NCBI RefSeq assembly: GCF_036240795.1
Contig: NZ_CP108454.1
Span: 5,950,001-6,014,000, forward strand
DNA from: Streptomyces sp. NBC_01268
Lineage (GTDB): Bacteria; Actinomycetota; Actinomycetes; Streptomycetales; Streptomycetaceae
DNA length: 64,000 nucleotides
Reading direction: 5' to 3'
Shown here: positions 42,562 to 52,666 of the stretch, piece by piece
Position numbering within the stretch: position 1 is the stretch's first letter
Layout: every line of letters starts with the position of its first letter
Position numbers and translations under genes: made by a program
Notes under the pieces: generated by a model
Database searches by the model: none
What the model saw: only the letters and a program-made list of their open reading frames with translations
Told to the model about the DNA's origin: nothing

Positions 42562-44025
42562 GGAAACGGTCGCGCGCGTCCGGTCGGATTCCTCGCCGGA
42601 CTCCACGGCCGCCCGCGCCGCCCGCTCGCGGGGGAGCACCGCGTACAGCACGCCCGCCACCACGATCGTCGCCGCCCAGCCGAGACCGTTCCGCCCGATC
42701 CAGGACGACGCCAGCGGGCCGGAGAACCAGTCGACCTTGGTGAACAGCAGGCCCACCACCAGCGCCACGCCCCACGCGGCCATCGCCTGCCAGGCGAAGC
42801 CGCCCCGGTACCAGTACGCGCTGGTCCGGGTGGTGTCCATCAGCGCCTCGGCGTCGTACGTCCGACGCCGCAGCATGTCCACGCCGAAGACGCCGATCCA
42901 CGCCGAGAACGCGACCGCGAGCAGGGTCAGGAAGGAGATGAACGAGCCGATGAAGCTGGTCGCCACCACCATCAGCAGGAAGCCGAAGATCAGGCTGATC
43001 ACCGCGTTCACGCTGACCGCCGCGGCCCGCGGCACCTTGATGCCGAGGGTCTGCGCGGTGAAGCCGGCCGAGTACATCGACATCGAGTTGATCAGCAGCA
43101 TCCCGATCAGGGCGATGAGCAGGTACGGCACCGAGATCCAGGCCGGCAGCAGCTCGCCGATGAAGGAGACCGGGTCCTGGGCCGAGGCCAGGTCCGGCGT
43201 CGAGACCGCCATCACCGCGCCCATCAGGACCATCGGCAGCACCACGATGCCGGCGCCGCCGACGGTCGTGCCGACCAGACCCCTGGAGGAGGCGTCGCGC
43301 GGCAGGTAGCGGGTGAAGTCGGGGCCGGACGGCACCCAGCTGATGCCGCCCGCCGCGATGGTGCCGACACCGGCCACCAGCATCGCCGTCGAGCCGGCCG
43401 GCTTGGCGAAGACCGCCGACCAGTCCGTGTTCGCCACCAGGTAGACGAGGACCAGGACGGAGAAGGCGCCGAAGAGGTACGTCGACCACTTGCTGCACAC
43501 CCGCAGCGCGTTGATGCCGAGCCCGGAGACCAGGAAGGTGCAGGAAACGAAGAGCAGCAGCGTCACCACGATGAGCGCCGTGTTGGACTTCACACCGAAC
43601 AGCAGGTCGAGCACGGTCAGCACCGCGTAGGCACCGGTGACCGCGTTGATGGTCTCCCAGCCCCAGCGGGCCACCCAGATCAGCGCGCCCGGGAACAGGT
43701 TCCCGCGCTGCCCGAAGACCGCGCGCGACAGCGCCATGCCGGGCGCCCCGCCGCGCTTGCCCGCGATCGAGATCAGCCCGACGATCCCGTACGACAGGAC
43801 CGGCGCGGCCACCGCGACGAACAGCACCTGCCAGAAGTTCAGGCCGTTGAACACGATCAGGCCCGCGCCCATGGTGAGCAGCAGCACACTGATGTTGGCG
43901 GCGACCCAGGTGGGGAAGAGCTCACCGACCCGGCCGGTCCGCTCGGCGTCGGGGACGGGTTCGAGGCCGCGGCTCTCCAGCGTGCCGCCGCTCGGCGCGC
44001 CTTCGGTCTCGGAGGCGTGGGGCAT
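42556..44025 (-). CDS. NCS1-family nucleobase permease (cytosine/purine/allantoin type)
   Basis: A 489-residue transporter with about 12 membrane helices. GELFPTWVAANISVLLLTMGAG is the conserved first helix of NCS1 permeases. Further motifs are GISWVPSGPDFTRYLPRD and LINSMSMYSAGFTAQTLGIKVPR. It probably imports a nucleobase, hydantoin or related heterocycle by Na+ or H+ symport. The ATG at 44025 follows CGGAG. It is divergent from ftsY. Confidence 0.9.
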   Translation of the reverse strand: MPHASETEGAPSGGTLESRGLEPVPDAERTGRVGELFPTWVAANISVLLLTMGAGLIVFNGLNFWQVLFVAVAAPVLSYGIVGLISIAGKRGGAPGMALSRAVFGQRGNLFPGALIWVARWGWETINAVTGAYAVLTVLDLLFGVKSNTALIVVTLLLFVSCTFLVSGLGINALRVCSKWSTYLFGAFSVLVLVYLVANTDWSAVFAKPAGSTAMLVAGVGTIAAGGISWVPSGPDFTRYLPRDASSRGLVGTTVGGAGIVVLPMVLMGAVMAVSTPDLASAQDPVSFIGELLPAWISVPYLLIALIGMLLINSMSMYSAGFTAQTLGIKVPRAAAVSVNAVISLIFGFLLMVVATSFIGSFISFLTLLAVAFSAWIGVFGVDMLRRRTYDAEALMDTTRTSAYWYRGGFAWQAMAAWGVALVVGLLFTKVDWFSGPLASSWIGRNGLGWAATIVVAGVLYAVLPRERAARAAVESGEESDRTRATVSI

Positions 44026-44110
44026 GGGGGTACTCCGTACACATGTGGGGGGACCCACCCAGACTACGTGCTCCTCGAACGGTCCTTCCGTGGCCGATAC
44101 TGGACGGGTT

Positions 44111-45325
44111 ATGGAACTCATCCTTGCTGTAGTCATCGCTCTGGTCGTCGCGGTCGCCGTGACCAGCGGACTCGTGATCAGCGGTCGCAAGAAGAAGCAG
44201 CTGCCGCCCGCCGAGCCGCCGTCCACCACGCCGACCATCACCGCTCCGCCCGCCGAACCGCACGTCGGCGACGAGGCGGAGACGCCGCGGGAAGAACCAC
44301 GCCGCACCGTCGAAGAGGTCACCCTCCCCGCCACCGAGGCCCCGGAGGCCGTCGCCCCCGTCGAGGAGCCGGTCGCCGAGGTCCCCGGGATCGAGGTGCC
44401 CGAGCCGACCGCCGGCCGCCTCGTGCGGCTCCGGGCCCGGCTCGCCCGCTCCCAGAACTCGCTCGGCAAGGGGCTGCTGACGCTCCTGTCCCGCGAGCAC
44501 CTCGACGAGGACACCTGGGAGGAGATCGAGGAGACCCTCCTGACGGCCGACGTCGGCGTCGCCCCCACCCAGGAACTGGTCGAGCGTCTGCGCGACCGGG
44601 TCAAGGTGCTCGGCACCCGCACCCCCGAGGAGCTGCGCGGCCTGCTGCGCGAGGAGCTCGTCGCCCTCCTCGGCGCCGACCTCGACCGCGCGGTCAGGAC
44701 CGAGAGCCCCGAGAACGTCCCGGGCGTCGTGATGGTCGTCGGTGTCAACGGCACCGGTAAGACCACCACCACCGGCAAGCTGGCCCGGGTGCTCGTCGCC
44801 GACGGCAAGTCCGTCGTCCTCGGCGCCGCCGACACCTTCCGCGCCGCCGCCGCCGACCAGCTCCAGACCTGGGGCGAGCGCGTCGGCGCCCGCACCGTGC
44901 GCGGCCCGGAGGGCGGCGACCCGGCGTCGATCGCCTACGACGCGGTCAAGGAGGGCATCGCCGAGAAGGCGGACGTCGTCCTCATCGACACCGCCGGCCG
45001 GCTGCACACCAAGACCGGTCTCATGGACGAGCTCGGCAAGGTCAAGCGCGTCGTCGAGAAGCACGGCCCGCTCGACGAGATCCTCCTCGTCCTGGACGCC
45101 ACCACCGGCCAGAACGGTCTGATCCAGGCCCGCGTCTTCGCCGAGGTCGTCGACATCACCGGGATCGTCCTCACCAAGCTGGACGGCACCGCCAAGGGCG
45201 GCATCGTCATCGCCGTCCAGCGCGAGCTGGGCGTCCCGGTCAAGCTGATCGGCCTGGGCGAGGGCCCGGACGACCTCGCCCCGTTCGAGCCCGGCGCGTT
45301 CGTCGACGCGCTGATCGGCGACTGA
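44111..45325 (+). CDS. ftsY: Signal recognition particle receptor FtsY
   Basis: The SRP receptor GTPase that docks Ffh-ribosome complexes at the membrane; 404 residues. An N-terminal membrane helix (ILAVVIALVVAVAVTSGLVI) replaces the acidic A domain of E. coli, as usual in actinobacteria. A Pro/Glu-rich linker follows. The NG domain has GVNGTGKTTTTGKLA (G1), ADTFRAAAADQL, DTAGR (G3) and TKLDGTAKGG (G4 region). GATACT ends 10 bases before the ATG at 44111 and no Shine-Dalgarno is visible, so a leaderless or near-leaderless mRNA is likely. Ffh lies 7 kb downstream. Confidence 0.97.
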   Translation: MELILAVVIALVVAVAVTSGLVISGRKKKQLPPAEPPSTTPTITAPPAEPHVGDEAETPREEPRRTVEEVTLPATEAPEAVAPVEEPVAEVPGIEVPEPTAGRLVRLRARLARSQNSLGKGLLTLLSREHLDEDTWEEIEETLLTADVGVAPTQELVERLRDRVKVLGTRTPEELRGLLREELVALLGADLDRAVRTESPENVPGVVMVVGVNGTGKTTTTGKLARVLVADGKSVVLGAADTFRAAAADQLQTWGERVGARTVRGPEGGDPASIAYDAVKEGIAEKADVVLIDTAGRLHTKTGLMDELGKVKRVVEKHGPLDEILLVLDATTGQNGLIQARVFAEVVDITGIVLTKLDGTAKGGIVIAVQRELGVPVKLIGLGEGPDDLAPFEPGAFVDALIGD

Positions 45326-45336
45326 TCCGCCACCGT

Positions 45337-45378
45337 ACGACGAAGGCCCCTGCCGGATGCGGCGGGGGCCTTCGTCGT
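45337..45378. terminator. Strong bidirectional terminator after ftsY
   Basis: A 19-bp stem (45337-45355 with 45360-45378, one T-G pair) with a four-base loop, between convergent ftsY and the primase-like gene. Confidence 0.88.
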
Positions 45379-45399
45379 CCGTACGGGGGAGGGGGCGCC

Positions 45400-46053
45400 T
45401 CAGAAGTGCGTCCGGTGGCAGATGTACGCCAGCGTGCCGAGCAGCAGCCGGGCCTGCGGCGGCGCTCCCGCCGCGTCCAGAGTCGGCGGGCGCAGCCAGC
45501 GCACCGGGCCGAGTCCGCCGAGGTCCGAGGGCGGGGCGGTGACATGGGCGCCCGCGCCCAGGCAGTGCAGGTCCAGGCCGGCGTCGTCCCAGCCCATCCG
45601 GTAGAGCAGGTGCGGGAGCTCGGCCGCGGCGCCCGGGGCCACGAAGAACTGCGCCCGGCCGGTCGGGGTGACGCTCACCGGGCCCAGGGGCAGCCCCATG
45701 CGCTCCAGCCGGACCAGGGCCCTGCGGCCCGCCGCCTCCGCGACCTCGATGACGTCGAAGGCCCGGCCGACCGGCAGCAGCAGGGCCGCCCCCGGGTACT
45801 CGGACCAGGCCTTGGTCGCGTCGTCGAGGCCCGCGCCGGCCGGGACGGGCGCGGCGAAGGAGAGCGGATGCGCCCCCGGTGCCGTACAGCCGAGGTCGCC
45901 GCAGGAGCAGCGGCCCGCGACCGCCCTCGCCCCCGGGACCACGTCCCAGCCCCACAGTCCGGTGTACTCGGCCACCGCTGTGCACTCCGTGGTGCGCAGG
46001 CGGCGGCGTGAGCCGGACCGCATCTCACGAATGCCGCCGATCGTGAAGCCCAT
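45400..46053 (-). CDS. Bifunctional DNA primase/polymerase-like (Prim-Pol N-terminal) protein
   Basis: A 217-residue protein related to the N-terminal Prim-Pol domain of archaeo-eukaryotic-type primases. The Cys-rich motif GRCSCGDLGCTAPGAHPL and AFDVIEVAEAAG match the domain start. No C-terminal helicase is attached, so it is much shorter than replication proteins of plasmids. Such short versions are chromosomal in many Streptomyces next to nsdA; the catalytic competence is unclear. The ATG at 46053 follows TTGGAGGGGG. Confidence 0.8.
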   Translation of the reverse strand: MGFTIGGIREMRSGSRRRLRTTECTAVAEYTGLWGWDVVPGARAVAGRCSCGDLGCTAPGAHPLSFAAPVPAGAGLDDATKAWSEYPGAALLLPVGRAFDVIEVAEAAGRRALVRLERMGLPLGPVSVTPTGRAQFFVAPGAAAELPHLLYRMGWDDAGLDLHCLGAGAHVTAPPSDLGGLGPVRWLRPPTLDAAGAPPQARLLLGTLAYICHRTHF

Positions 46054-46467
46054 GCCCCCTCCAACGGGTCGGACGCGCCGGTGGTTACGGACCGGGGGGC
46101 CACCGTCACGCTCCGCCGCCCCGAGGGGCGGGCGGGGACGCGGGGGGTGGTGCGCACCGCTGCGCGCGCCTCCCCGCGCATCGGTTCACGGACCCTGCTC
46201 CGTCGCATGTCAAGTGAATCGCGTTCCGTGCAGGGCGAGTTCATTCGAAGGGGTGGCGAATGGTGGCGTTTCTTGAATCGCCATGCCCGAGCGGGTGATC
46301 GTAGGATTACCTTCGGTACACGAACCCGGGGCGGATCGCACGCACGGGTATGCCGGAGGCAAGCCGGTTTTCCGTTCGAAGGAGTACAAACACCGGACGG
46401 GGACCGTGAAACAGGGCATCCTGGCAGGGGTTCGCAGGACGGCATTCAGGTGGATGGGGGCGTTCCA
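46054..46467. promoter_or_regulatory. Divergent region between the primase-like gene and nsdA
   Basis: These 414 bases carry a CCGCCCC/GGGGCGG hairpin near 46118-46134. An AT-richer part (about 46200-46420) probably holds the nsdA promoter and a long leader. An ORF frame continuous with nsdA extends upstream, but its sequence is not NsdA-like. Confidence 0.4.
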
Positions 46468-47940
46468 GTGGGCGGCAACGGCGCAGACGGTTCGACTGCC
46501 GGCAAGCGCCCGAACGAACAGCTGAGTTCGTGGTTCGTGCGCAGTGGCTGGTCGAAGGGCGAGCTGGCACGCCAAGTGAACCGCCGGGCCCGCCAGATGG
46601 GCGCGCACCACATCTCCACCGACACCTCGCGGGTGCGCCGCTGGCTCGACGGCGAGCAGCCCCGCGAACCCATCCCGCGCATCCTCTCCGAACTGTTCTC
46701 CGAGCGCTTCGGCTCCGTCGTCGCCGTCGAGGACCTCGGGCTGCGCACCGCCCACCAGTCGCCGTCCGTCTCCGGCGTCGACCTGCCCTGGGCGGGCCCC
46801 CAGACCGTCGCGCTGCTCAGCGAGTTCTCCCGCAGCGACCTGATGCTCGCCCGCCGCGGCTTCCTCGGCTCCTCCCTCTCGCTCGCCGCCGGCCCCACCC
46901 TCATCGAACCGATGCAGCGCTGGCTGGTGCCCACCCCGGCCGGCGAGCCCCTGCCCGCACCCGCCCCCGACGAGCGCCGCGCCCACCGGCTCTCCCCGGT
47001 CGAGCTCGACCTGTTGGAGTCCACCACCGCGATGTTCCGCCAGTGGGACGCCCAGTGCGGCGGCGGACTGCGCCGCAAGGCGGTCGTCGGACAGCTCCAC
47101 GAGGTCACCGACCTGCTCCAGGAGCCGCAGCCCGCCGCCACCGCCCAGCGCCTCTTCACCTGCGCGGCCGAACTGGCCGAACTGGCCGGATGGATGAGCT
47201 ACGACGTGGGCCTTCAGCCCACCGCCCAGAAGTACTTCGTGCTTGCGCTGCACGCGGCGAAGGAAGCCGGCGACAAGCCCCTCGGCTCGTACATCCTCTC
47301 CTCCATGAGCCGCCAGATGATCCACCTCGGCCGGCCCGACGACGCCCTCGAACTCATCCACCTCGCCCAGTACGGCAGTCGGGACTGCGCCACCGCGCGC
47401 ACCCAGGCCATGCTGTATGCGATGGAGGCCCGCGCCTACGCCAACATGGGCCAGCCCTCCAAGTGCAAGCGGGCCGTGCGGATGGCCGAGGACACCTTCT
47501 CCGACGTCGGTCTCGACGGCGAGCCCGAGCCCGACTGGATCCGCTTCTTCTCCGAGGCCGAGCTCAACGGCGAGAACTCGCACTCCTACCGCGACCTGGC
47601 CTACGTCGCCGGCCGCTCCCCGACCTACGCCTCGCTCGCCGAGCCCGTCATGGAACGCGCCGTCGAACTCTTCGAGAAGGACCCCGAGCACCAGCGCAGC
47701 TACGCCCTCAACCTCATCGGCATGGCCACCGTCCACCTCCTCAAGCGGGAGCCCGAGCAGTCGGTCGTCCTCGCCGAGAAGGCCCTCGGCGTCGCCCGCA
47801 AGGTCCGCTCCGAGCGGGTGAACACCCGGCTCCGCAAGACCGTCGACACCGCCGCCCGCGACTTCGGCGACGTCGCCGAGGTCGTCCACCTCACCGACCG
47901 GCTCACCGCCCTGCTCCCCGAGGCCGCCGAGGCGGTCTGA
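46468..47940 (+). CDS. nsdA: NsdA, negative regulator of sporulation and antibiotic production
   Basis: A 490-residue TPR-containing regulator. LSSWFVRSGWSKGELARQVNRRARQ and TSRVRRWLDGEQPREPIPRILSELF near the start form an HTH-like region. The rest is helical, TPR-like (PTAQKYFVLALHAAKEAGD, ARAYANMGQPSKCKRAV). In S. coelicolor loss of nsdA raises antibiotic production and sporulation. I chose GTG 46468 because GGATGGGGG precedes it by seven bases; another GTG at 46450 and a long upstream frame exist. It lies beside the nitrogen operon but has its own hairpin terminator. Confidence 0.92.
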   Translation: MGGNGADGSTAGKRPNEQLSSWFVRSGWSKGELARQVNRRARQMGAHHISTDTSRVRRWLDGEQPREPIPRILSELFSERFGSVVAVEDLGLRTAHQSPSVSGVDLPWAGPQTVALLSEFSRSDLMLARRGFLGSSLSLAAGPTLIEPMQRWLVPTPAGEPLPAPAPDERRAHRLSPVELDLLESTTAMFRQWDAQCGGGLRRKAVVGQLHEVTDLLQEPQPAATAQRLFTCAAELAELAGWMSYDVGLQPTAQKYFVLALHAAKEAGDKPLGSYILSSMSRQMIHLGRPDDALELIHLAQYGSRDCATARTQAMLYAMEARAYANMGQPSKCKRAVRMAEDTFSDVGLDGEPEPDWIRFFSEAELNGENSHSYRDLAYVAGRSPTYASLAEPVMERAVELFEKDPEHQRSYALNLIGMATVHLLKREPEQSVVLAEKALGVARKVRSERVNTRLRKTVDTAARDFGDVAEVVHLTDRLTALLPEAAEAV

Positions 47941-48019
47941 GCCCGCACCGCAGGACCCCACCGACCCCGGCCGCGCCGGCCGTCCCGTAAAGCCCGACTC
48001 GGCTCCCCCGCCGCAAGGA

Positions 48020-48052
48020 CACACGGACGGCCCGGCGCGGCCGGTCCGTGTG
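48020..48052 (+). terminator. Hairpin downstream of nsdA
   Basis: CACACGGACGGCC (48020-48032) pairs with 48039-48052 with one bulged G. Confidence 0.6.
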
Positions 48053-48070
48053 CCCGGAGGCCCGGGGCGC

Positions 48071-48132
48071 CCGGGGCGGTGCTCCGGGGCCCGCGCGGAC
48101 CCCGGGGCGGCGTTCCGGGGCCCGCGCGGAGC
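48071..48132 (+). repeat. Two tandem copies of a 31-base repeat
   Basis: 48071-48101 and 48102-48132 differ at only a few positions (CCGGGGCGG-TGC/CGT-TCCGGGGCCCGCGCGGA). They lie between the nsdA terminator and the amtB regulatory region. Confidence 0.8.
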
Positions 48133-48194
48133 GTACGCCCGTTACATCGCCGTGACCCCCGCGTTCACGGTCGCGTAACACGCCCCGTCCCTTC

Positions 48195-48232
48195 GTCACT
48201 GCGGCGAAACATCGAGCGGCATCGGCGGAAAC
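48195..48232 (+). promoter_or_regulatory. GlnR-type operator upstream of amtB
   Basis: GTCAC (48195-48199), six bases, GAAAC (48206-48210), six bases, a weak half-site (48217-48221), six bases, GAAAC (48228-48232). This is the spaced a-b-a-b pattern of the actinobacterial GlnR box. GTTAC and GTAAC motifs also occur 20-45 bases upstream. GlnR activates amtB-glnK-glnD under nitrogen limitation in S. coelicolor. Confidence 0.8.
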
Positions 48233-48259
48233 CGGCCTGCGCGAATCTCTGGCGCATAA

Positions 48260-50014
<1,755 letters not shown>

Positions 50015-50053
50015 GGCCGTACACCAACGCTGACGCTGACAAGGAGCCGCCGG

Positions 50054-52531
50054 GTGACGAGCCTCGACGCGAACACGGAATCCGACGACACGGGACCCGG
50101 CGGCTACGCGGCGGCCCGGCTGCGCCTCCTCACCGAGAAGGCGCGGTCCGGGCCGCCGCGCCGTGCCGGACTCTCCCGTCTCACCGACCGATGGCTGGCG
50201 GGCCTCCTCGACGCCGGACTCGCCGCCGCCGGAAGCCCGCCACGCGGGGTGGCGCTCGTCGCCGTCGGCGGCTACGGGCGCGGCGAACTCTCCCCGCGCA
50301 GCGACCTCGACCTGCTCCTCCTGCACGACGGCTCCGCCGACCCGGGCACGATCGCCGCCCTCGCCGACCGCCTCTGGTACCCGGTCTGGGACCTCGGCCT
50401 CGACCTCGACCACTCCGTCCGCACCCCCGCCGAGGCCCGCAGGACCGCCGCCGAGGACCTCAAGGTCCAGCTCGGCCTCCTGGACGCCCGGCCCGTCGCG
50501 GGCGACGCCGGCCTCGTCACCGCCCTGCGCACCACCGTGCTCGCCGACTGGCGCAACCAGGCCACCCGGCGGCTGCCCGAGCTCGACGCCCTGTGCCGGG
50601 ACCGCGCCGAACGCAGCGGCGAGCTCCAGTACCTCCTCGAACCCGACCTCAAGGAGGCCCGCGGCGGACTGCGCGACGCCCAGGCCCTGCGCGCCGTCGC
50701 CGCCTCCTGGCTCGCCGACGCGCCCCGCGAGGGACTCGACGAGGCCCGCCGTCGCCTCCTCGACGCCCGCGACGCCCTCCACCTCGCCACCGGCCGGGCC
50801 ACCGACCGCCTCGCCCTCCAGGAGCAGGACGCCGTCGCCGCCGAACTCGGCCTCCTCGACGCCGACACCCTGCTGCGCGAGGTGTACGAGGCCGCCCGGA
50901 CCGTCTCGTACGCCTCCGACGTCACCTGGCGCGAGGTCAACCGGGTCCTCAAGGCCCGCGCCGCGCGGCCCCGGCTGCGCGGCCTCCTCGGCGGCCGGGC
51001 GGGCGCCGGACGGGCCGGCGGGGCGAAACCGCCCGCCGAACGCACCCCGCTCGCCGAGGGCGTCGTCGAGATGGACGGCGAGGCCGTCCTCGCCCTCAGC
51101 GCCCGCCCCGAACGCGACCCCGTCCTGCCGCTGCGGGCCGCGGCCGCCGCCGCCCAGGCCGGCCTCCCGCTCTCCCCGCACGCCGTACGCCGCCTCGCCG
51201 CCTCCGCCAAGGCCCTGCCCACCCCCTGGCCCGCCGAGGCCCGCGAGGAACTCGTCACCCTCCTCGGCGCGGGCGAATCCACCGTCCCCGTCTGGGAGGC
51301 CCTGGAGTCCGAAGGCCTGGTCACCCGGCTGCTGCCCGACTGGGAACGCGTCCGCTGCCGCCCCCAGCGCAACCCCGTCCACACCTGGACCGTCGACCGG
51401 CACCTCGTCGAGACCGCCGTCCGCGCCGCCTCCCTCACCCGCCGCGTCCACCGGCCCGACCTGCTCCTCGTCGCCGCCCTCCTGCACGACATCGGCAAGG
51501 GCTGGCCCGGCGACCACTCCGTCGCCGGCGAGACCATCGCCCGCGACGTCGCCGCCCGGATCGGCTTCGACAGCGTCGACGTCGGCGTCGTCGCCACCGT
51601 CGTCCGCCACCACCTGCTCCTCGTCGAGACCGCCACCCGGCGCGACCTCGACGACCCCGCCACCGTCCAGTCCGTCGCCACCGCCGTCGGCACCCTCGGC
51701 GCCCTGGAGCTCCTGCACGCCCTCACCGAGGCCGACGCCCTGGCCACCGGGCCCGCCGCCTGGTCCACCTGGCGCGCCTCCCTGGTGGCCGATCTCGTCA
51801 AACGCGTCGCCGGGGTGCTCGCGGGGGAGGAGCCGCCCGACCCGGAGGCCGCCGCGCCCAGCGCCGAACAGGAACGGCTCGCCATCGAGGCGCTGCGCAC
51901 CGGCGAACCCGTCCTCGCCCTGCACACCGAACCCGTCGTCGCCGGATCCGGGGAACCCGAACCGGTCGGCGTCGAGCTCCTCGTCGCCCTGCCCGAGCGG
52001 CCCGGCGTGCTGCCCGCCGTCGCCGGAGTCCTCGCCCTGCACCGGCTCACCGTCCGCGCCGCCGAGCTGCGCGCCGTCGCCCTGCCGGCCGAGCTCGGCA
52101 AGGGGCCCGTCCTCGTCCTCGACTGGCGGGTCGCCGCCGCCTACGGCTCGCTGCCCGAGGCCCACCGGCTCCGCGCCGACCTCGTCCGCGCCCTGGACGG
52201 CTCGCTCGACGTCCCCGCGCGGCTCGCCGAACGCGACGCCGCCTACCCGCGCCGCCGCGGGGTCACCGCACCACCGCCCCGGGTCACCGTGGCCGCCGCC
52301 GGCTCCCGGCTCGCCACCGTCCTGGAGGTCCGCGCCCAGGACGCCCCCGGCCTGCTGCACCGCGTCGGCCGCGCCCTGGAGGGGGCCGAGGTCCGGGTCC
52401 GCAGCGCCCACGTCTCCACCCTGGGCGCCAACGCGGTCGACACCCTCTACGTGACCAGGCCGGACGGCAGCCTGCTCTCCTCCGAGGAGGCCGCGGGGCT
52501 GGCGAAGACGCTGGAGGAGGCGCTGAGCTGA
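50054..52531 (+). CDS. glnD: PII nucleotidylyltransferase / removing enzyme GlnD
   Basis: An 825-residue bifunctional enzyme that modifies GlnK; in Streptomyces it adenylylates rather than uridylylates. The nucleotidyltransferase domain has GGYGRGELS (72-80) and SDLDLL with Asp84 and Asp86. An HD domain contains LLHDIGKGW (His478, Asp479). Two C-terminal ACT domains bind glutamine (VELLVALPERPGVLPAV; LEVRAQDAPGLLHRV). The GTG at 50054 follows AAGGAG. It is the last gene of the amtB operon. Confidence 0.96.
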   Translation: MTSLDANTESDDTGPGGYAAARLRLLTEKARSGPPRRAGLSRLTDRWLAGLLDAGLAAAGSPPRGVALVAVGGYGRGELSPRSDLDLLLLHDGSADPGTIAALADRLWYPVWDLGLDLDHSVRTPAEARRTAAEDLKVQLGLLDARPVAGDAGLVTALRTTVLADWRNQATRRLPELDALCRDRAERSGELQYLLEPDLKEARGGLRDAQALRAVAASWLADAPREGLDEARRRLLDARDALHLATGRATDRLALQEQDAVAAELGLLDADTLLREVYEAARTVSYASDVTWREVNRVLKARAARPRLRGLLGGRAGAGRAGGAKPPAERTPLAEGVVEMDGEAVLALSARPERDPVLPLRAAAAAAQAGLPLSPHAVRRLAASAKALPTPWPAEAREELVTLLGAGESTVPVWEALESEGLVTRLLPDWERVRCRPQRNPVHTWTVDRHLVETAVRAASLTRRVHRPDLLLVAALLHDIGKGWPGDHSVAGETIARDVAARIGFDSVDVGVVATVVRHHLLLVETATRRDLDDPATVQSVATAVGTLGALELLHALTEADALATGPAAWSTWRASLVADLVKRVAGVLAGEEPPDPEAAAPSAEQERLAIEALRTGEPVLALHTEPVVAGSGEPEPVGVELLVALPERPGVLPAVAGVLALHRLTVRAAELRAVALPAELGKGPVLVLDWRVAAAYGSLPEAHRLRADLVRALDGSLDVPARLAERDAAYPRRRGVTAPPPRVTVAAAGSRLATVLEVRAQDAPGLLHRVGRALEGAEVRVRSAHVSTLGANAVDTLYVTRPDGSLLSSEEAAGLAKTLEEALS

Positions 52532-52666
52532 ACGGCCCCGGGCGCCCTGACCCGCGTACGGCCCGGGCGCCCGACCCGTACCGGCCAGGGCGCCACTGAC
52601 GCCCCTGTCCGCGGGCCGGATACCCTTGGGGGACTGCCCGCCCCGACCCGAGGAATCGCGACCACC

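Noticed and set aside
46081..46467. N-terminal extension of nsdA
   Set aside because: The extra 129 residues are not NsdA-like and the GTG at 46468 has a good ribosome site.
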